A stretch of 64,000 nucleotides of DNA from Paenibacillus sp. FSL R5-0345 (GCF_000758585.1 NZ_CP009281.1:3100001-3164000); one strand, 5' to 3'; counted from the first letter of the stretch, positions 8,816 through 17,485 are shown. Program-made: numbers and translations. Notes: generated by a model not told the origin, from the letters alone.

Positions 8816-9462
8816 AAAAAAAGCTGGGCAGTGAAGAGATTTTTAAAGAAGTTATAGACTCTGAAGAAGAATTAAGGTCAATGTATGGGTATCCCAGTGA
8901 ATTGGTAAACAACAAGAGTATAACCCTTATCGATCACCATTGCCGAGATTATATTTCCAAATCACCGTTACTCTTTATAGCAACAAGTGATTCATCAGGT
9001 AATTGTGATGTATCTCCGCGTGGGGATGCCCCAGGTTTTGTATATGTGTTAGACGACAAGCATTTAGTAATTCCTGAACGGCCTGGTAATCGACGTTTTG
9101 ATTCTTTGCGCAACATCCTTTTAAATTCAAAAGTGGGCTTGATATTTATTATTCCCGGATTGGAAGAAACCTTAAGGATCAATGGACAGGCAAGAATTAT
9201 CAAAGATCAAGAAATAATGGTTCATATGGAGGCTCAAGGTAAACTACCGAAATTGGGCATTGCCGTTGAAGTAGAAGAGTGTTATATGCATTGTGCTAAA
9301 GCCTTTAAGAGATCACATCTATGGGATGATACGTACTGGCCCTTGAAAGAAGAGCTGCCTAAACCCTCGGTAATCATAGCCGATCACGCGAAAAAGCTTG
9401 GGCTATCTCAAGACGATGTATCTAAGTCTTTAAAGGACAGCTACGAGAATCGCTTATATTAG
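8812..9462 (+). CDS. pyridoxamine 5'-phosphate oxidase-like FMN-binding protein
   Basis: 216 residues. FIATSDSSGNCDVSPRGDAPGFVYVLDDKHLVIPERPGNRRFDSL in the first half is the split-barrel FMN-binding pattern of the PNPOx-like family (MSMEG_1061-type subgroup), and CAKAFKRSHLWDD near residue 165 is also typical of that subgroup. It is probably a cytoplasmic flavin-dependent oxidoreductase; the substrate is unknown. It overlaps the phosphotransferase gene by 4 nt and is followed 20 nt later by an S66 peptidase gene, so the three form one operon. Confidence 0.85.
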   Translation: MKKKLGSEEIFKEVIDSEEELRSMYGYPSELVNNKSITLIDHHCRDYISKSPLLFIATSDSSGNCDVSPRGDAPGFVYVLDDKHLVIPERPGNRRFDSLRNILLNSKVGLIFIIPGLEETLRINGQARIIKDQEIMVHMEAQGKLPKLGIAVEVEECYMHCAKAFKRSHLWDDTYWPLKEELPKPSVIIADHAKKLGLSQDDVSKSLKDSYENRLY

Positions 9463-9482
9463 AGATGAGAGGAATAACAGAG

Positions 9483-10340
9483 ATGAGTAGAGCTCTAAAG
9501 CTCACTGTTGGGAATAAAGTAGGACTTATCGCTTGTTCTGATGGCGTGAAGGTAGAGAACCTAACTAAAGTTGAAGAATTAATTAGAATTATGAACTCGT
9601 TTGGTCTTGAAGTAGTGATTTCCAACACCTTGTTTAGAAGGAATGGTTATTTCAGTGGGAGTCCTAAGGAAAGAGCAGCGGAGCTGAATCTACTATTTAA
9701 AAATAATGAAATTCGTGCGATTTTTGATATTTCAGGTGGGGATTCCGCGAACCAGATCTTGGAGTATTTAGACTACGATAATATTCGATTGCATCCAAAG
9801 CCTTTTTTCGGAATGAGTGATTTGTCCGTTATTTTGAATGCTTTATACACGCAAAGTAATGCTAAATCCTATCATTATCAATTGATGACTCTTGTTTCTT
9901 CTGATGGGGCGGAGCAGCAAGCTGCTTTTTATCGAACATTTTTCGAAGGGCATAACGATCTTTATGATTTCAAATATCATTGGATTCGTGGGAACCAGAT
10001 GAGCGGGATTGTTATTGGAGGGAATATTCGATGTTTTCTGAAGCTGGCAGGAACCAATTATTTTCCAGACCCTTCGAACCAGATTTTATTCTTAGAAAGT
10101 TTAAGTGGCAGAGCGAACAAAATCGTTTCCTTATTTGCCCAGCTGCAGCAAGTTAGAACCTTTGATAAATGCGCTGGAGTAATTCTTGGGTCGTTTACTG
10201 AACTTGAGCGCTATAATGAATTTTCAATCGTTGAAGAGTATCTGAAGGAGATCAGCCGAATTCCTATCGTGAAGACGAACGAGATCGGGCATGGTAGTGA
10301 TAGTAAGTGTCTTATTATTGGAGAGAATATTACTTTATAA
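9483..10340 (+). CDS. S66 family peptidase (LD-carboxypeptidase / MccF-like)
   Basis: Of two in-frame ATGs (9465 and 9483), the second has a GAGAGGA site with good spacing; it gives 285 residues. KVGLIACSDG opens the N-terminal domain. AIFDISGGDSANQILEYLD is the family's GG..s..lL turn. FFGMSDLSVILNAL carries the nucleophilic serine (Ser112), and VIGGNIRCFLKLAGT is the glycine-rich segment preceding the catalytic Glu (LESL) and His (IGHGS). Members cleave L,D-peptides of murein or the antibiotic microcin C7. Which of these applies cannot be told. Last gene of the operon that begins at 7829. Confidence 0.87.
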   Translation: MSRALKLTVGNKVGLIACSDGVKVENLTKVEELIRIMNSFGLEVVISNTLFRRNGYFSGSPKERAAELNLLFKNNEIRAIFDISGGDSANQILEYLDYDNIRLHPKPFFGMSDLSVILNALYTQSNAKSYHYQLMTLVSSDGAEQQAAFYRTFFEGHNDLYDFKYHWIRGNQMSGIVIGGNIRCFLKLAGTNYFPDPSNQILFLESLSGRANKIVSLFAQLQQVRTFDKCAGVILGSFTELERYNEFSIVEEYLKEISRIPIVKTNEIGHGSDSKCLIIGENITL

Positions 10341-10388
10341 AGAAATGATTTTGATAATCCATTAGATGTGAAAACAGGGAGAGTTGTC

Positions 10389-10895
10389 GTGGAAACAAAC
10401 ATAATCGAAAATAAAAAAGATTACAAGCCTTTAGGAGTGTCAGGACTCGGGGGATGGTTGATCCTCGTACAAATAGGTCTTTATGGGACGATTATCATTC
10501 AGATCATGCAGTTTTTCCAGAACTCTTCCATGATGTTTGACACCGAAGTCTGGACTGCACTAACTTCAAGTGAATCAGAGTTTTATCATCCTTTATGGGG
10601 AGCTACCGTTGTTTTTGAAATCGTAATTACCCTAGCGCTATTACTTTTTAGTGTATATATTCTAGTTAATTTCTATAGACGGAAATCGATACTACCTCGA
10701 TTATTAATTATTTTTTATGTGGTGGTACCCGTAGTTGGAATCATTGATTATGTCCTTCTTTTACAAATTCCACTTGTCAGAGAACTTGAAACGGGACGGT
10801 CACTCCGGAATGTTATTAGACCTGTGATGACGAGTGCAATTTGGATTGCGTACTTCATGAAATCTGAACGTGTACATAATACTTTTATAAAGTGA
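10389..10895 (+). CDS. DUF2569 family membrane protein
   Basis: The frame is open from 10368, but the GTG at 10389 has a GGGAG site before it and gives 168 residues. GVSGLGGWLILVQIGLY near residue 15 and SAIWIAYFMKSERVHNTFI at the C-terminus are the defining DUF2569 motifs. Four membrane helices are visible (about residues 22-42, 75-95, 105-125, 140-155). The function of the family is unknown. It lies between the S66 peptidase and the ClbS/DfsB gene on the same strand. Confidence 0.85.
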   Translation: METNIIENKKDYKPLGVSGLGGWLILVQIGLYGTIIIQIMQFFQNSSMMFDTEVWTALTSSESEFYHPLWGATVVFEIVITLALLLFSVYILVNFYRRKSILPRLLIIFYVVVPVVGIIDYVLLLQIPLVRELETGRSLRNVIRPVMTSAIWIAYFMKSERVHNTFIK

Positions 10896-10922
10896 TTTAG
10901 CAAAGGTCTATAAAGGAGAGTT

Positions 10923-11456
10923 ATGATGTCTACACTCAACTATCCCACTAAAGAAGTATTGAAAAAGGCTATACATACTGCGTATTTGTCTCTTGATAAA
11001 GAATTTGATGGCATTGAGAATACTCAAAAAGACATTCGTATAGAAGAGGTTGATCGGACACCAGCAGAAATCATTGCGTATCAATTGGGTTGGTTGAACC
11101 TTGTGATGAAATGGGATAGGGATGAAAAAGCAGGAAGAGCCGTCATTACGCCTTCACCGGACTATAAATGGAATCAACTTGGCGGATTATATCAATCGTT
11201 TTATCATTCATATGCTACCTGCACATTAGACGAATTAAGATCTTTATTTAAAGAAACGGAACATCAGTGGCAGAAATGGATTGATTCTTTAAGTGATGAA
11301 GAGCTTTTTACGCAAGGAGTCCGGAAATGGACAGGAAAGAATCCAAGATGGCCTATGGTCAAATGGATTCATATCAATTCCGTTGCACCGTTCAAGACTT
11401 TTCGTTCGAAAATTCGTAAATGGAAAAAGCAAAATGGTATTAGCTCAACTAAATAA
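10923..11456 (+). CDS. ClbS/DfsB family four-helix bundle protein
   Basis: 177 residues, starting at one of two tandem ATGs behind AAAGGAGAG. The pattern TPAEIIAYQLGWLNLVMKWDRDEKAG, then YKWNQLGGLYQSFYHSYATCTLDELRSLFKETE, and RWPMVKWIHINSVAPFKTFRSKIRKWKK at the end matches the DfsB/ClbS group (DinB-like fold, DUF1706). ClbS itself is a self-resistance hydrolase for colibactin; most relatives are uncharacterised. No colibactin-like biosynthetic genes are nearby, so the role here is unknown. Confidence 0.88.
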   Translation: MMSTLNYPTKEVLKKAIHTAYLSLDKEFDGIENTQKDIRIEEVDRTPAEIIAYQLGWLNLVMKWDRDEKAGRAVITPSPDYKWNQLGGLYQSFYHSYATCTLDELRSLFKETEHQWQKWIDSLSDEELFTQGVRKWTGKNPRWPMVKWIHINSVAPFKTFRSKIRKWKKQNGISSTK

Positions 11457-11466
11457 CAGCAGATCA

Positions 11467-11512
11467 AGCCCCTGTCTAAGAGAAGAAATCTCTGAAGCAG
11501 AGGCTTTTTTAT
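11467..11512 (+). terminator. probable terminator after the ClbS/DfsB gene
   Basis: AAGCC-CTG pairs with CAG-GGCTT across a single mismatch, with an internal AGAGAAGAAATCTCT hairpin, and is followed by a six-T run. It starts about 10 nt after the stop codon. Confidence 0.6.
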
Positions 11513-11646
11513 GTGAATACAGATTAGTTTTATGTGGAGGAGATGGGATTAGTGGAAGAGAATGTATATTAGTATGCGAAAAAAAGATATCCCGTACTTC
11601 TAGATTAAACAGGAGTATTTTTAATAACCCCAAAGGAGCTACTGGT

Positions 11647-12363
11647 ATGATGAAAAAAAGGAAAAAGAAATTCATCATCGCTGCAATTCTTTTTATCTTT
11701 CTTATGTTACTAGTAGGTAGCTACATGTTAAATCCTCAACCTGTTCATGCGATGATGGTCGACTTTTCTAGTATGGAGGAGCGTGTTGAACATGTTTATG
11801 TGGAACCTGACATCCCTGTGAATATGGAGGATATGATTTTAAACGATCTCACACAATCTAAAGAGAGAATTTTAGAGGTTTTTGACGGGTTACAAGCTAA
11901 TCCAACCATTTTATTCGTTCAATCTTCTAAAGCCTTAGAGAAATATGCTCAAAATAATCGAACAGCACAAACTTATTATACGTATTGGGGACATTACATC
12001 GTTGTCGGTCCTGATGGATTTAATGAGGATGTGATAGCTCATGAACTGCTGCATAGTGAGCTAAGAACGAGATTAATGAATAAGGATAAGGTGCCTGTAT
12101 GGTTTGATGAAGGGCTAGCAACCGTAGTTGATCATAGATATTTAAGAGATGAAAGTCTAAATTTAGATCATATTAATGATTTAAGTAGTAGAGATGCTTT
12201 TTATGAACCCTCACAAGTAAAAGAAAATTATGAGATCGCCCATTCAGAAGTTGTCAGATGGTTTGGGATCGTAGGAAAGTCAGGCTTAATGGAACTTATT
12301 GAGGGATTAAATCAAGGCGGAACGTTTAATGAACTGTATAAAGCAATCGAATCCCGTAGATAA
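11647..12363 (+). CDS. membrane-anchored HExxH metalloprotease-like protein
   Basis: The frame extends far upstream inside the previous gene, but the ATG at 11647 has a GGAG site 8 nt upstream and opens with MMKKRKKKFIIAAILFIFL, a signal anchor. The 238-residue product then has VIAHELLHSELRT with HExxH at residues 132-136 and PVWFDEGLATVVDHR with Glu155 twenty residues later. This is the gluzincin arrangement (zinc bound by two His and a downstream Glu; catalytic Glu133). It resembles the peptidase-MA-like group. It would act outside the membrane. The next gene, a small secreted/membrane protein, starts 12 nt downstream and may be its partner. Confidence 0.82.
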   Translation: MMKKRKKKFIIAAILFIFLMLLVGSYMLNPQPVHAMMVDFSSMEERVEHVYVEPDIPVNMEDMILNDLTQSKERILEVFDGLQANPTILFVQSSKALEKYAQNNRTAQTYYTYWGHYIVVGPDGFNEDVIAHELLHSELRTRLMNKDKVPVWFDEGLATVVDHRYLRDESLNLDHINDLSSRDAFYEPSQVKENYEIAHSEVVRWFGIVGKSGLMELIEGLNQGGTFNELYKAIESRR

Positions 12364-12375
12364 GGTGGGGAAAAG

Positions 12376-12807
12376 ATGAAGAAGTTCATTATTATATTTC
12401 TAGCCATTGTTGCTTTGCTACCAATACGCTCTATGAGCGCGGACTGGACCTATTCTTTTGTTGTTTACTCAGGCGATATTTATGAAATATCATCAGAAGA
12501 AATCGTCCCTTCGAATGAAATCGATAAGAAGATAGGTCAAGTAACCCGATATTCAGACCATGAAGGAACATACAGCGGCAACTTTTCAAATACTTACCCT
12601 AAAGGAACGCCATATTATTCGATTAAGAATACTGATCCAAAAGAAATCATTGCCATTCAGACCAACGAAGCTGAATTTGTCAAAGCCATAAATAAAGGTC
12701 AATATGCCAACGGTCAATTGGAAGGTAAAACGATTTGGTTTTTTATAATTGGGTCTTTAGTTATTGTGTTATTAATAATATGGATAATAAAACGAAAATA
12801 TCGTTAG
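12376..12807 (+). CDS. small exported membrane protein of unknown function
   Basis: 143 residues with a signal peptide (MKKFIIIFLAIVALLPIRSMSA), an extracellular domain of about 95 residues beginning DWTYSFVVYSGDIYEIS, and a C-terminal membrane helix (WFFIIGSLVIVLLIIWII) ending in basic KRKYR. This is the topology of a type I membrane protein. I do not recognise the domain. It has a GGTGGGG site and starts 12 nt after the metalloprotease-like gene, so the two are probably co-transcribed and both act at the cell surface. Confidence 0.75.
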   Translation: MKKFIIIFLAIVALLPIRSMSADWTYSFVVYSGDIYEISSEEIVPSNEIDKKIGQVTRYSDHEGTYSGNFSNTYPKGTPYYSIKNTDPKEIIAIQTNEAEFVKAINKGQYANGQLEGKTIWFFIIGSLVIVLLIIWIIKRKYR

Positions 12808-12956
12808 GAAAACCTGTTACTTTGATTACGACAGTGTATGATTCGGGGTTAACCAAGTTGTAATTAATAATTATTTCCTTAGTATTTTTGCTGGAGTTAT
12901 GTGTTTTTGTTGTTCTTCTTGTCATTTGGAAGGTAGATTGGAGGATTGGATAACCC

Positions 12957-14000
12957 ATGACAACCAAAAGAATACAAAACATCGAGAAGATTTTTAATAA
13001 AACAACAAGTTCTAAACATATTCATGAAGGAGTCATTTTCGTAGAGAACACCAATGGCGACTTCTCTTACAGCAAAGAATATGGAGGCAAGGGTGTTGAC
13101 TCCCCGTTACTAATGGCCAGCATCACCAAGCTATTTACTACAACCTGTATTTTAGGTTTACTAGAGAAAAATGAACTTTCTTTGGATGATAGGCTTACAA
13201 AGTATTTTGATAATGAGCTGTTAAGTAATATCCATGTGTTTGGTGGCAAGGATTATTCATTTGATCTGACCCTATCCGATTTGTTGTTTCAGACCAGTGG
13301 GCTGCCGGATGTGTTTGAAGAAGGAGGAAATAGTGCTAAGAGTCGTGCCATAAAGGAGGACTATTACACAACCTTCAGTGAGCAGGTGGCGCTGGTAAAG
13401 AACCTGAAACCACATTTTGCACCTCGAACTAAGCGAAAAGCATACTATGCCGATATAAACTTTGACATGCTTGGTGAAATCGTTGAGAGAGTAACAAATA
13501 CAACATTAGCTGATGCTTATAAGAAATACATATTTGAACCACTAGCATTCGAGAGTACATATCTGCCTGAACATGAAAATGATATTATACCGAATATCTA
13601 TTATATGGATAAATCTATTTATCGACCCAAAGTGATTAGAAGCAGTCGTGCGAGTGGAGGCTGTATCACCACTGCTCGTGAATTAATGATATTTACGAAG
13701 GCCTTCTTTGGAGGCAAGCTGTTTAATAAGGAGTTGTTTGAACAACTATCGGCATCTAATAAACTTCAAGCATCCATGGGACCTATCTACTATGGCAGTG
13801 GTTACATGAGAATTCCTTTGAATGGGTTAATTACGCTTTTTATGGGCAAAGGAGAGTTAATGGGGCACTCTGGATCAACAGGATCGTTTGCTTTTTATTA
13901 TCCGATTAAAGATTTATTTATGGTGGGAGATTTGAACCAGATGGGTAATGCTGCACTGCCTATAAGGCTATCGATGAAGCTTGCTATGACAACGAAATGA
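12957..14000 (+). CDS. beta-lactamase-family serine hydrolase
   Basis: 347 residues of the class C beta-lactamase / AmpC-like esterase fold. MASITKLFTTT has the S-x-x-K motif (Ser55, Lys58), YADINFDMLGEIV is the Y-x-[ND] region, and GHSGSTGSFAFYYP is the third motif (HSG replacing KTG). LSDLLFQTSGLPDVFE is another family signature. There is no signal peptide, so it is probably a cytoplasmic esterase or peptidase rather than a drug-resistance lactamase. The ATG start follows GGAGGATTGGATAACCC. Confidence 0.88.
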   Translation: MTTKRIQNIEKIFNKTTSSKHIHEGVIFVENTNGDFSYSKEYGGKGVDSPLLMASITKLFTTTCILGLLEKNELSLDDRLTKYFDNELLSNIHVFGGKDYSFDLTLSDLLFQTSGLPDVFEEGGNSAKSRAIKEDYYTTFSEQVALVKNLKPHFAPRTKRKAYYADINFDMLGEIVERVTNTTLADAYKKYIFEPLAFESTYLPEHENDIIPNIYYMDKSIYRPKVIRSSRASGGCITTARELMIFTKAFFGGKLFNKELFEQLSASNKLQASMGPIYYGSGYMRIPLNGLITLFMGKGELMGHSGSTGSFAFYYPIKDLFMVGDLNQMGNAALPIRLSMKLAMTTK

Positions 14001-14019
14001 TGATGAAAAGGCGGATACA

Positions 14020-14607
14020 ATGGAAAGTATATCAAGTTTAATCAAAAAGTTATCATGGGGCACACCCGAAGAGGAAAAAGAAGATGCAATTAAGAAGCTA
14101 CAATATATAGAGGAAGAGAATCTTCATTTGTTACTGCAGCCTATTTCAAAAGACTATTGGGATGGAGCGGCTGAAACAGTCGTGCGTTTGGGATATCCAC
14201 GTGTGAAGAGTGTACTGACAGGTTTACTTGAATGGATACAAGATACAAATTGGCCAGGTGCGGGGCAAATATCAGTTTTTTTACGTGAAATAGGGGATCC
14301 GATGATTCCATATGTTAAAGAAGTACTAAATCACCACAGCGATGATCAAGAATGGGTGTACAATATTTTTGAAGAATTAATAAATCATTGGAATAAGAAA
14401 CAAGTGCTACAGATTCAAGAAGAATTAATTAAAATTTCACAGGAAAAAGCTAGTGATCTTACGGCATTAAGAATCCTGTTAACTCATAATGTGTACTCAA
14501 AAGAAGGAGTCTGTGAAATCATCCAGCGTAAAAAAGATGCCCTTCTATTTGAACTCAAGGAACTTCATGATACGCATCCTGAAATTGATTGTGAAGCACT
14601 TAATTAA
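14020..14607 (+). CDS. DUF5071 family protein
   Basis: 195 residues, all-helical, with repeats that look HEAT-like. YPRVKSVLTGLLEWIQDTNWPGAGQISVFLREIGDPMIPYVKEVL (about residues 58-105) carries the LLEWLQDxNWP pattern that I associate with DUF5071. The role of this family is unknown; such helical repeat proteins often bind a partner protein. It starts 19 nt after the serine hydrolase. The frame continues beyond its stop without another stop for 49 codons (see the next entry). Confidence 0.7.
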   Translation: MESISSLIKKLSWGTPEEEKEDAIKKLQYIEEENLHLLLQPISKDYWDGAAETVVRLGYPRVKSVLTGLLEWIQDTNWPGAGQISVFLREIGDPMIPYVKEVLNHHSDDQEWVYNIFEELINHWNKKQVLQIQEELIKISQEKASDLTALRILLTHNVYSKEGVCEIIQRKKDALLFELKELHDTHPEIDCEALN

Positions 14608-14757
14608 GGATTCAGAGAAACAATTTACAAACAACCAAATTTATCTAAAGAGTATCATGAAGACAATATAGAGCAGTTTATTATATGTAATGCTATTTCA
14701 AACCTCGAAAATAATTTAAGTGAAATAGAGATTTTTACAGCAGAGTGTCTCACTTAA
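14608..14757 (+). pseudogene. possible coding remnant in frame after the DUF5071 stop
   Basis: Directly after the TAA at 14605-14607 the same frame stays open for 49 codons to a TAA at 14755-14757. The translation has a protein-like composition (for example SKEYHEDNIEQFIICNAISN and EIFTAECLT). It has no own ribosome binding site. It may be the tail of a decayed gene or of a longer ancestor of the DUF5071 gene. AT-rich DNA can give such a run by chance, so confidence is low. Confidence 0.3.
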
Positions 14758-14793
14758 TCAGTCTATATGTATTTTAAAAAAGGAGACTTACCA

Positions 14794-15687
14794 GTGAACA
14801 ATGTCAAAGTCCTTCATTATGATGCTTTTTCGCCCTATCCGAACAAAGGAAATCCTGCGGGAGTAGTGTTAGATGCGGCTCATTTAAGTGAAAGTGACAT
14901 GCAATCTATTGCTCACAAGGTCGGCTTTAACGAAACAGTTTTTGTAGTTTCATCAGATGTAGCTGATTTAAGGCTTAAGTATTTTACGCCAGGCCATGAG
15001 ATCGATCTTTGTGGACATGCTACAATGGCATCTTTATTTGCTTTGAAAACAAAGGGGATTCTTGGAGAGGTTAGCTCGGTAAATATTGAAACAAATGTAG
15101 GAGTGCTACCCATTCGATTTAGCTTCGATAATAACAACCAATTAATGATAAAAATGAAGCAAGATCATCCGAAGTTTATTGAATTTAACGGTGATAGAGC
15201 CGAGCTTGCGCACGCCATAGGTTTAACCCTTGATGAGGTAGAAGAGGATCTGCCTATTGTTTATGGTTGTACAGGTGCTTGGACGCTATTAGTCCCTGTT
15301 AAGAATAAAGAAAGTTTTAATAAAATGAAACCGATAAACCGGTTGTTTCCAGATATTTTAACGCAGCTTCCAAAAGCATCGGTGCACCCATTCGCAATTC
15401 TAAATGATAATCCGCACGCACTCATGCACGCTAGACATTTCTCATCGCCTTATTCGGGAACCGTTGAAGATCCAGTAACAGGTACAGCGTCAGGTGTTAT
15501 GGGGGCCTATTTTTTGAATTATATTGATACGCATCTGGATTCGATTCAATTTAATGTAGAACAAGGGCATGAGATTGGTAGAGATGGAAAAGTGAGTGTT
15601 GACGTATATCGAAATGAATCCGGTGAAATGGATGTATTTATTTCTGGAACCGCAGTGTTTGTTAAGGAGTTTGACATATGGAGCTGA
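14794..15687 (+). CDS. PhzF family isomerase
   Basis: The GTG at 14794 has an AGGAG site 8 nt upstream and gives 297 residues, the family's normal length; an upstream in-frame ATG lacks a site. The PhzF diaminopimelate-epimerase-like fold is shown by VLHYDAFSPYPNKGNPAGVV at the start, GFNETVFV with the catalytic-position Glu near residue 46, LRYFTPGHEIDLCGHATMA-type LKYFTPGHEIDLCGHATMA, and GTVEDPVTGTASG near residue 225. PhzF isomerises a phenazine precursor; most homologues, including this one, stand outside phenazine clusters and have unknown substrates. It overlaps the NUDIX gene by 10 nt. Confidence 0.9.
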   Translation: MNNVKVLHYDAFSPYPNKGNPAGVVLDAAHLSESDMQSIAHKVGFNETVFVVSSDVADLRLKYFTPGHEIDLCGHATMASLFALKTKGILGEVSSVNIETNVGVLPIRFSFDNNNQLMIKMKQDHPKFIEFNGDRAELAHAIGLTLDEVEEDLPIVYGCTGAWTLLVPVKNKESFNKMKPINRLFPDILTQLPKASVHPFAILNDNPHALMHARHFSSPYSGTVEDPVTGTASGVMGAYFLNYIDTHLDSIQFNVEQGHEIGRDGKVSVDVYRNESGEMDVFISGTAVFVKEFDIWS

Positions 15688-16112
15688 TAAAACATACTCA
15701 TCTTGGAGTATATGGTGTCTTAGTTATTAACGATAGAGTATTACTAATTAAGAAAGCAAGAGGCCCTCATACGGGGAAGTGGGACTTTCCAGGTGGATCT
15801 ATTGAGTTTGGAGAGGAACCGTATGAGACTCTTAAGAGGGAGTTTTGGGAAGAGACAGGAATTACAAGTTTAAAAGGGGAACTTCAAGATTCTATTTCCT
15901 ATACTTTAATTTATCCATACAGTGATACTCAGCTAGAAGAATTACACCATATCGGGATCATATATGAGGTGGAATTACTAGATTTGAATTATGAACTAAA
16001 GACTGATGGGGATGAACAAGACTCTCTAGGCGCCCAGTGGATAGACATTGAACAATTAAACACCCTTGAATTAACACCTTTCGTTAAAAAAATACTGCTG
16101 GGTTCTTATTAA
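15678..16112 (+). CDS. NUDIX hydrolase
   Basis: 144 residues with a complete NUDIX box, GGSIEFGEEPYETLKRE followed by FWEETGI, which binds the divalent metal and supplies the catalytic glutamates. WDFPGG precedes it. Members hydrolyse nucleoside diphosphates linked to another group; the substrate is not deducible. The start ATG lies inside the end of the PhzF gene, so translation is coupled. A strong terminator follows the stop. Confidence 0.9.
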   Translation: MELIKHTHLGVYGVLVINDRVLLIKKARGPHTGKWDFPGGSIEFGEEPYETLKREFWEETGITSLKGELQDSISYTLIYPYSDTQLEELHHIGIIYEVELLDLNYELKTDGDEQDSLGAQWIDIEQLNTLELTPFVKKILLGSY

Positions 16113-16162
16113 TAATAGGGTTTCAGAACTTGTCACTAAGTTTTGAAACCCTATTATTTGTT
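16111..16162. terminator. long hairpin terminator between convergent genes
   Basis: AATAATAGGGTTTCA at 16111-16125 pairs perfectly with TGAAACCCTATTATT at 16144-16158, and the stem continues with AACTT/AAGTT around a GTCACT loop. It sits between the NUDIX gene and the end of the convergent MFS gene and probably works in both directions. Confidence 0.85.
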
Positions 16163-16177
16163 CTTAAGACCACCTGC

Positions 16178-17413
16178 TTACATATTTACAAGTGTCCCCT
16201 TATTCAATACTGATATAGCTGCTGCAATAAGGATCATACCCATAAAAGCGGGTGCGGCGTGACCAAGTGATACATAGATTTGTCCTCCAATGATAGGCCC
16301 AATCATTCTAGCTAAAGCCTGGATAGATTGGCTACCTCCCTGAATCCTTCCTTGTTCACTAGAATCGACAGACTTGGAGAGCATCCCATTGAAGGAAGGC
16401 CCAAAAATCGAATCACCAAAACCGAATATAAACATTCCAGCGATAAAAAGAGGATAGAATGCGAACAAAGCGGATGCTGCAATAAGACTGTAGCCTATAA
16501 TCTCCGAAAACATTCCAAGAGTTGCTATCTGTTTATCACTAAGTTTCTTCAAAAGCTTTGGCATTAAGAAACCTTGTGAAATGATGTCTTGAAGGCCCAT
16601 TATTGAAAACATAAGTCCGATTAGTGCAGGCTTCCAACTGAAAGTATCCATAGTGAATTGTGAAAAAACTGCCTGCAAAGATCCGTTAGGTATCCAAAGT
16701 AAGAACGCTGAGACAAGTAGCCTATTTAAGTTTTTCATAGAAAGTAAGTTCGCAAGCTGTGAAAATGGATTCAGTCTTACAAAGGTAATCTCTTTCAGTC
16801 TATTCTTCTTATCAAGGCTCTCAGGCATAAAAAAGAATCCATAAACAACGTTCAATAAAGTTATTATTGCTCCAAAGTACAAGGGTATAGAATAACCAAA
16901 CTTAGCCAGTAATCCGCCTATAGTTGGGCCGATGACGGTGCCTACACCTACAACCGCACTCACCCATCCGAAGTATTTGGTTCTCTGTTCTGAAGGAATA
17001 ATGTCTGCAAAATATGCGAAGATCGTGCTTATACTCCCGCCTGTTATACCTTCGATTATGCGTCCAGCAAAAAGTACCCATAGAGCACCTCCAATACCAA
17101 AAACGAAATACCCGATTGCGGAACCCAAGAGGCAAACTAAGAGCAATGGACGACGACCATATTTGTCGCTCAAAGCTCCAAGTATGGGGGCTGCAAAAAA
17201 CACGCAGATTGCATAAACAGAGGTCAGCAGCGTAACAATTATAGCTTGTTCTCCCGGATTGCTTGTATAAGGCTGCACTAAGAATGGGACGACAGGCATT
17301 ATGATACTGAAGCCGATTCCGCAAAGAAACACAGAGATAAGACCGAATATTAAAGCGTGTTTATCTATGGATTGTTCTGTGTTCTGTTTATTGTGTGATC
17401 TAAATAAGGACAT
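16178..17413 (-). CDS. MFS transporter, TetA/multidrug-like
   Basis: 411 residues with about 12 membrane helices. GALSDKYGRRPLLLVC after helix 2 is the MFS motif A, and AVVGVGTVIGPTIGGLLA in helix 5 is the drug/proton antiporter motif C. The similarity is to TetA-like proton-driven exporters in the cell membrane. The substrate is unknown. It has its own promoter with a dyad (17452-17492), and the MarR gene directly upstream is a likely repressor. Confidence 0.9.
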   Translation of the reverse strand: MSLFRSHNKQNTEQSIDKHALIFGLISVFLCGIGFSIIMPVVPFLVQPYTSNPGEQAIIVTLLTSVYAICVFFAAPILGALSDKYGRRPLLLVCLLGSAIGYFVFGIGGALWVLFAGRIIEGITGGSISTIFAYFADIIPSEQRTKYFGWVSAVVGVGTVIGPTIGGLLAKFGYSIPLYFGAIITLLNVVYGFFFMPESLDKKNRLKEITFVRLNPFSQLANLLSMKNLNRLLVSAFLLWIPNGSLQAVFSQFTMDTFSWKPALIGLMFSIMGLQDIISQGFLMPKLLKKLSDKQIATLGMFSEIIGYSLIAASALFAFYPLFIAGMFIFGFGDSIFGPSFNGMLSKSVDSSEQGRIQGGSQSIQALARMIGPIIGGQIYVSLGHAAPAFMGMILIAAAISVLNKGTLVNM

Positions 17414-17451
17414 ATAAATTCGCTCCTCAAACGTTATTATTTTGATTCCTA

Positions 17452-17485
17452 GGAAACATATTCATCTTAATGAAATTATGTTTCC
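17452..17485. promoter_or_regulatory. palindromic operator overlapping the MFS promoter
   Basis: GGAAACATA at 17452-17460 mirrors TATGTTTCC at 17477-17485, and inner TTCAT mirrors ATGAA with a small offset. It covers the -10 element and spacer of the MFS promoter, as expected for repression by the adjacent MarR protein. The operator role is inferred from position. Confidence 0.55.

Noticed and set aside
10923..11456. Colibactin-type self-resistance locus because of the ClbS/DfsB match
   Set aside because: No polyketide or nonribosomal peptide synthetase genes are in the window, and the family is widespread outside such clusters.
11293..11646. N-terminal extension of the metalloprotease-like protein
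   Set aside because: The frame is open into the ClbS/DfsB gene but lacks its own start signal and crosses a probable terminator; the ATG at 11647 has a good site followed by a signal anchor.
12957..14000. Beta-lactam resistance gene
   Set aside because: Motifs are those of the wider serine hydrolase family and there is no signal peptide, so periplasmic-type lactamase activity is unlikely.
14794..15687. Phenazine biosynthesis because of the PhzF match
   Set aside because: No other phz gene is nearby; isolated PhzF homologues are common in Bacilli.
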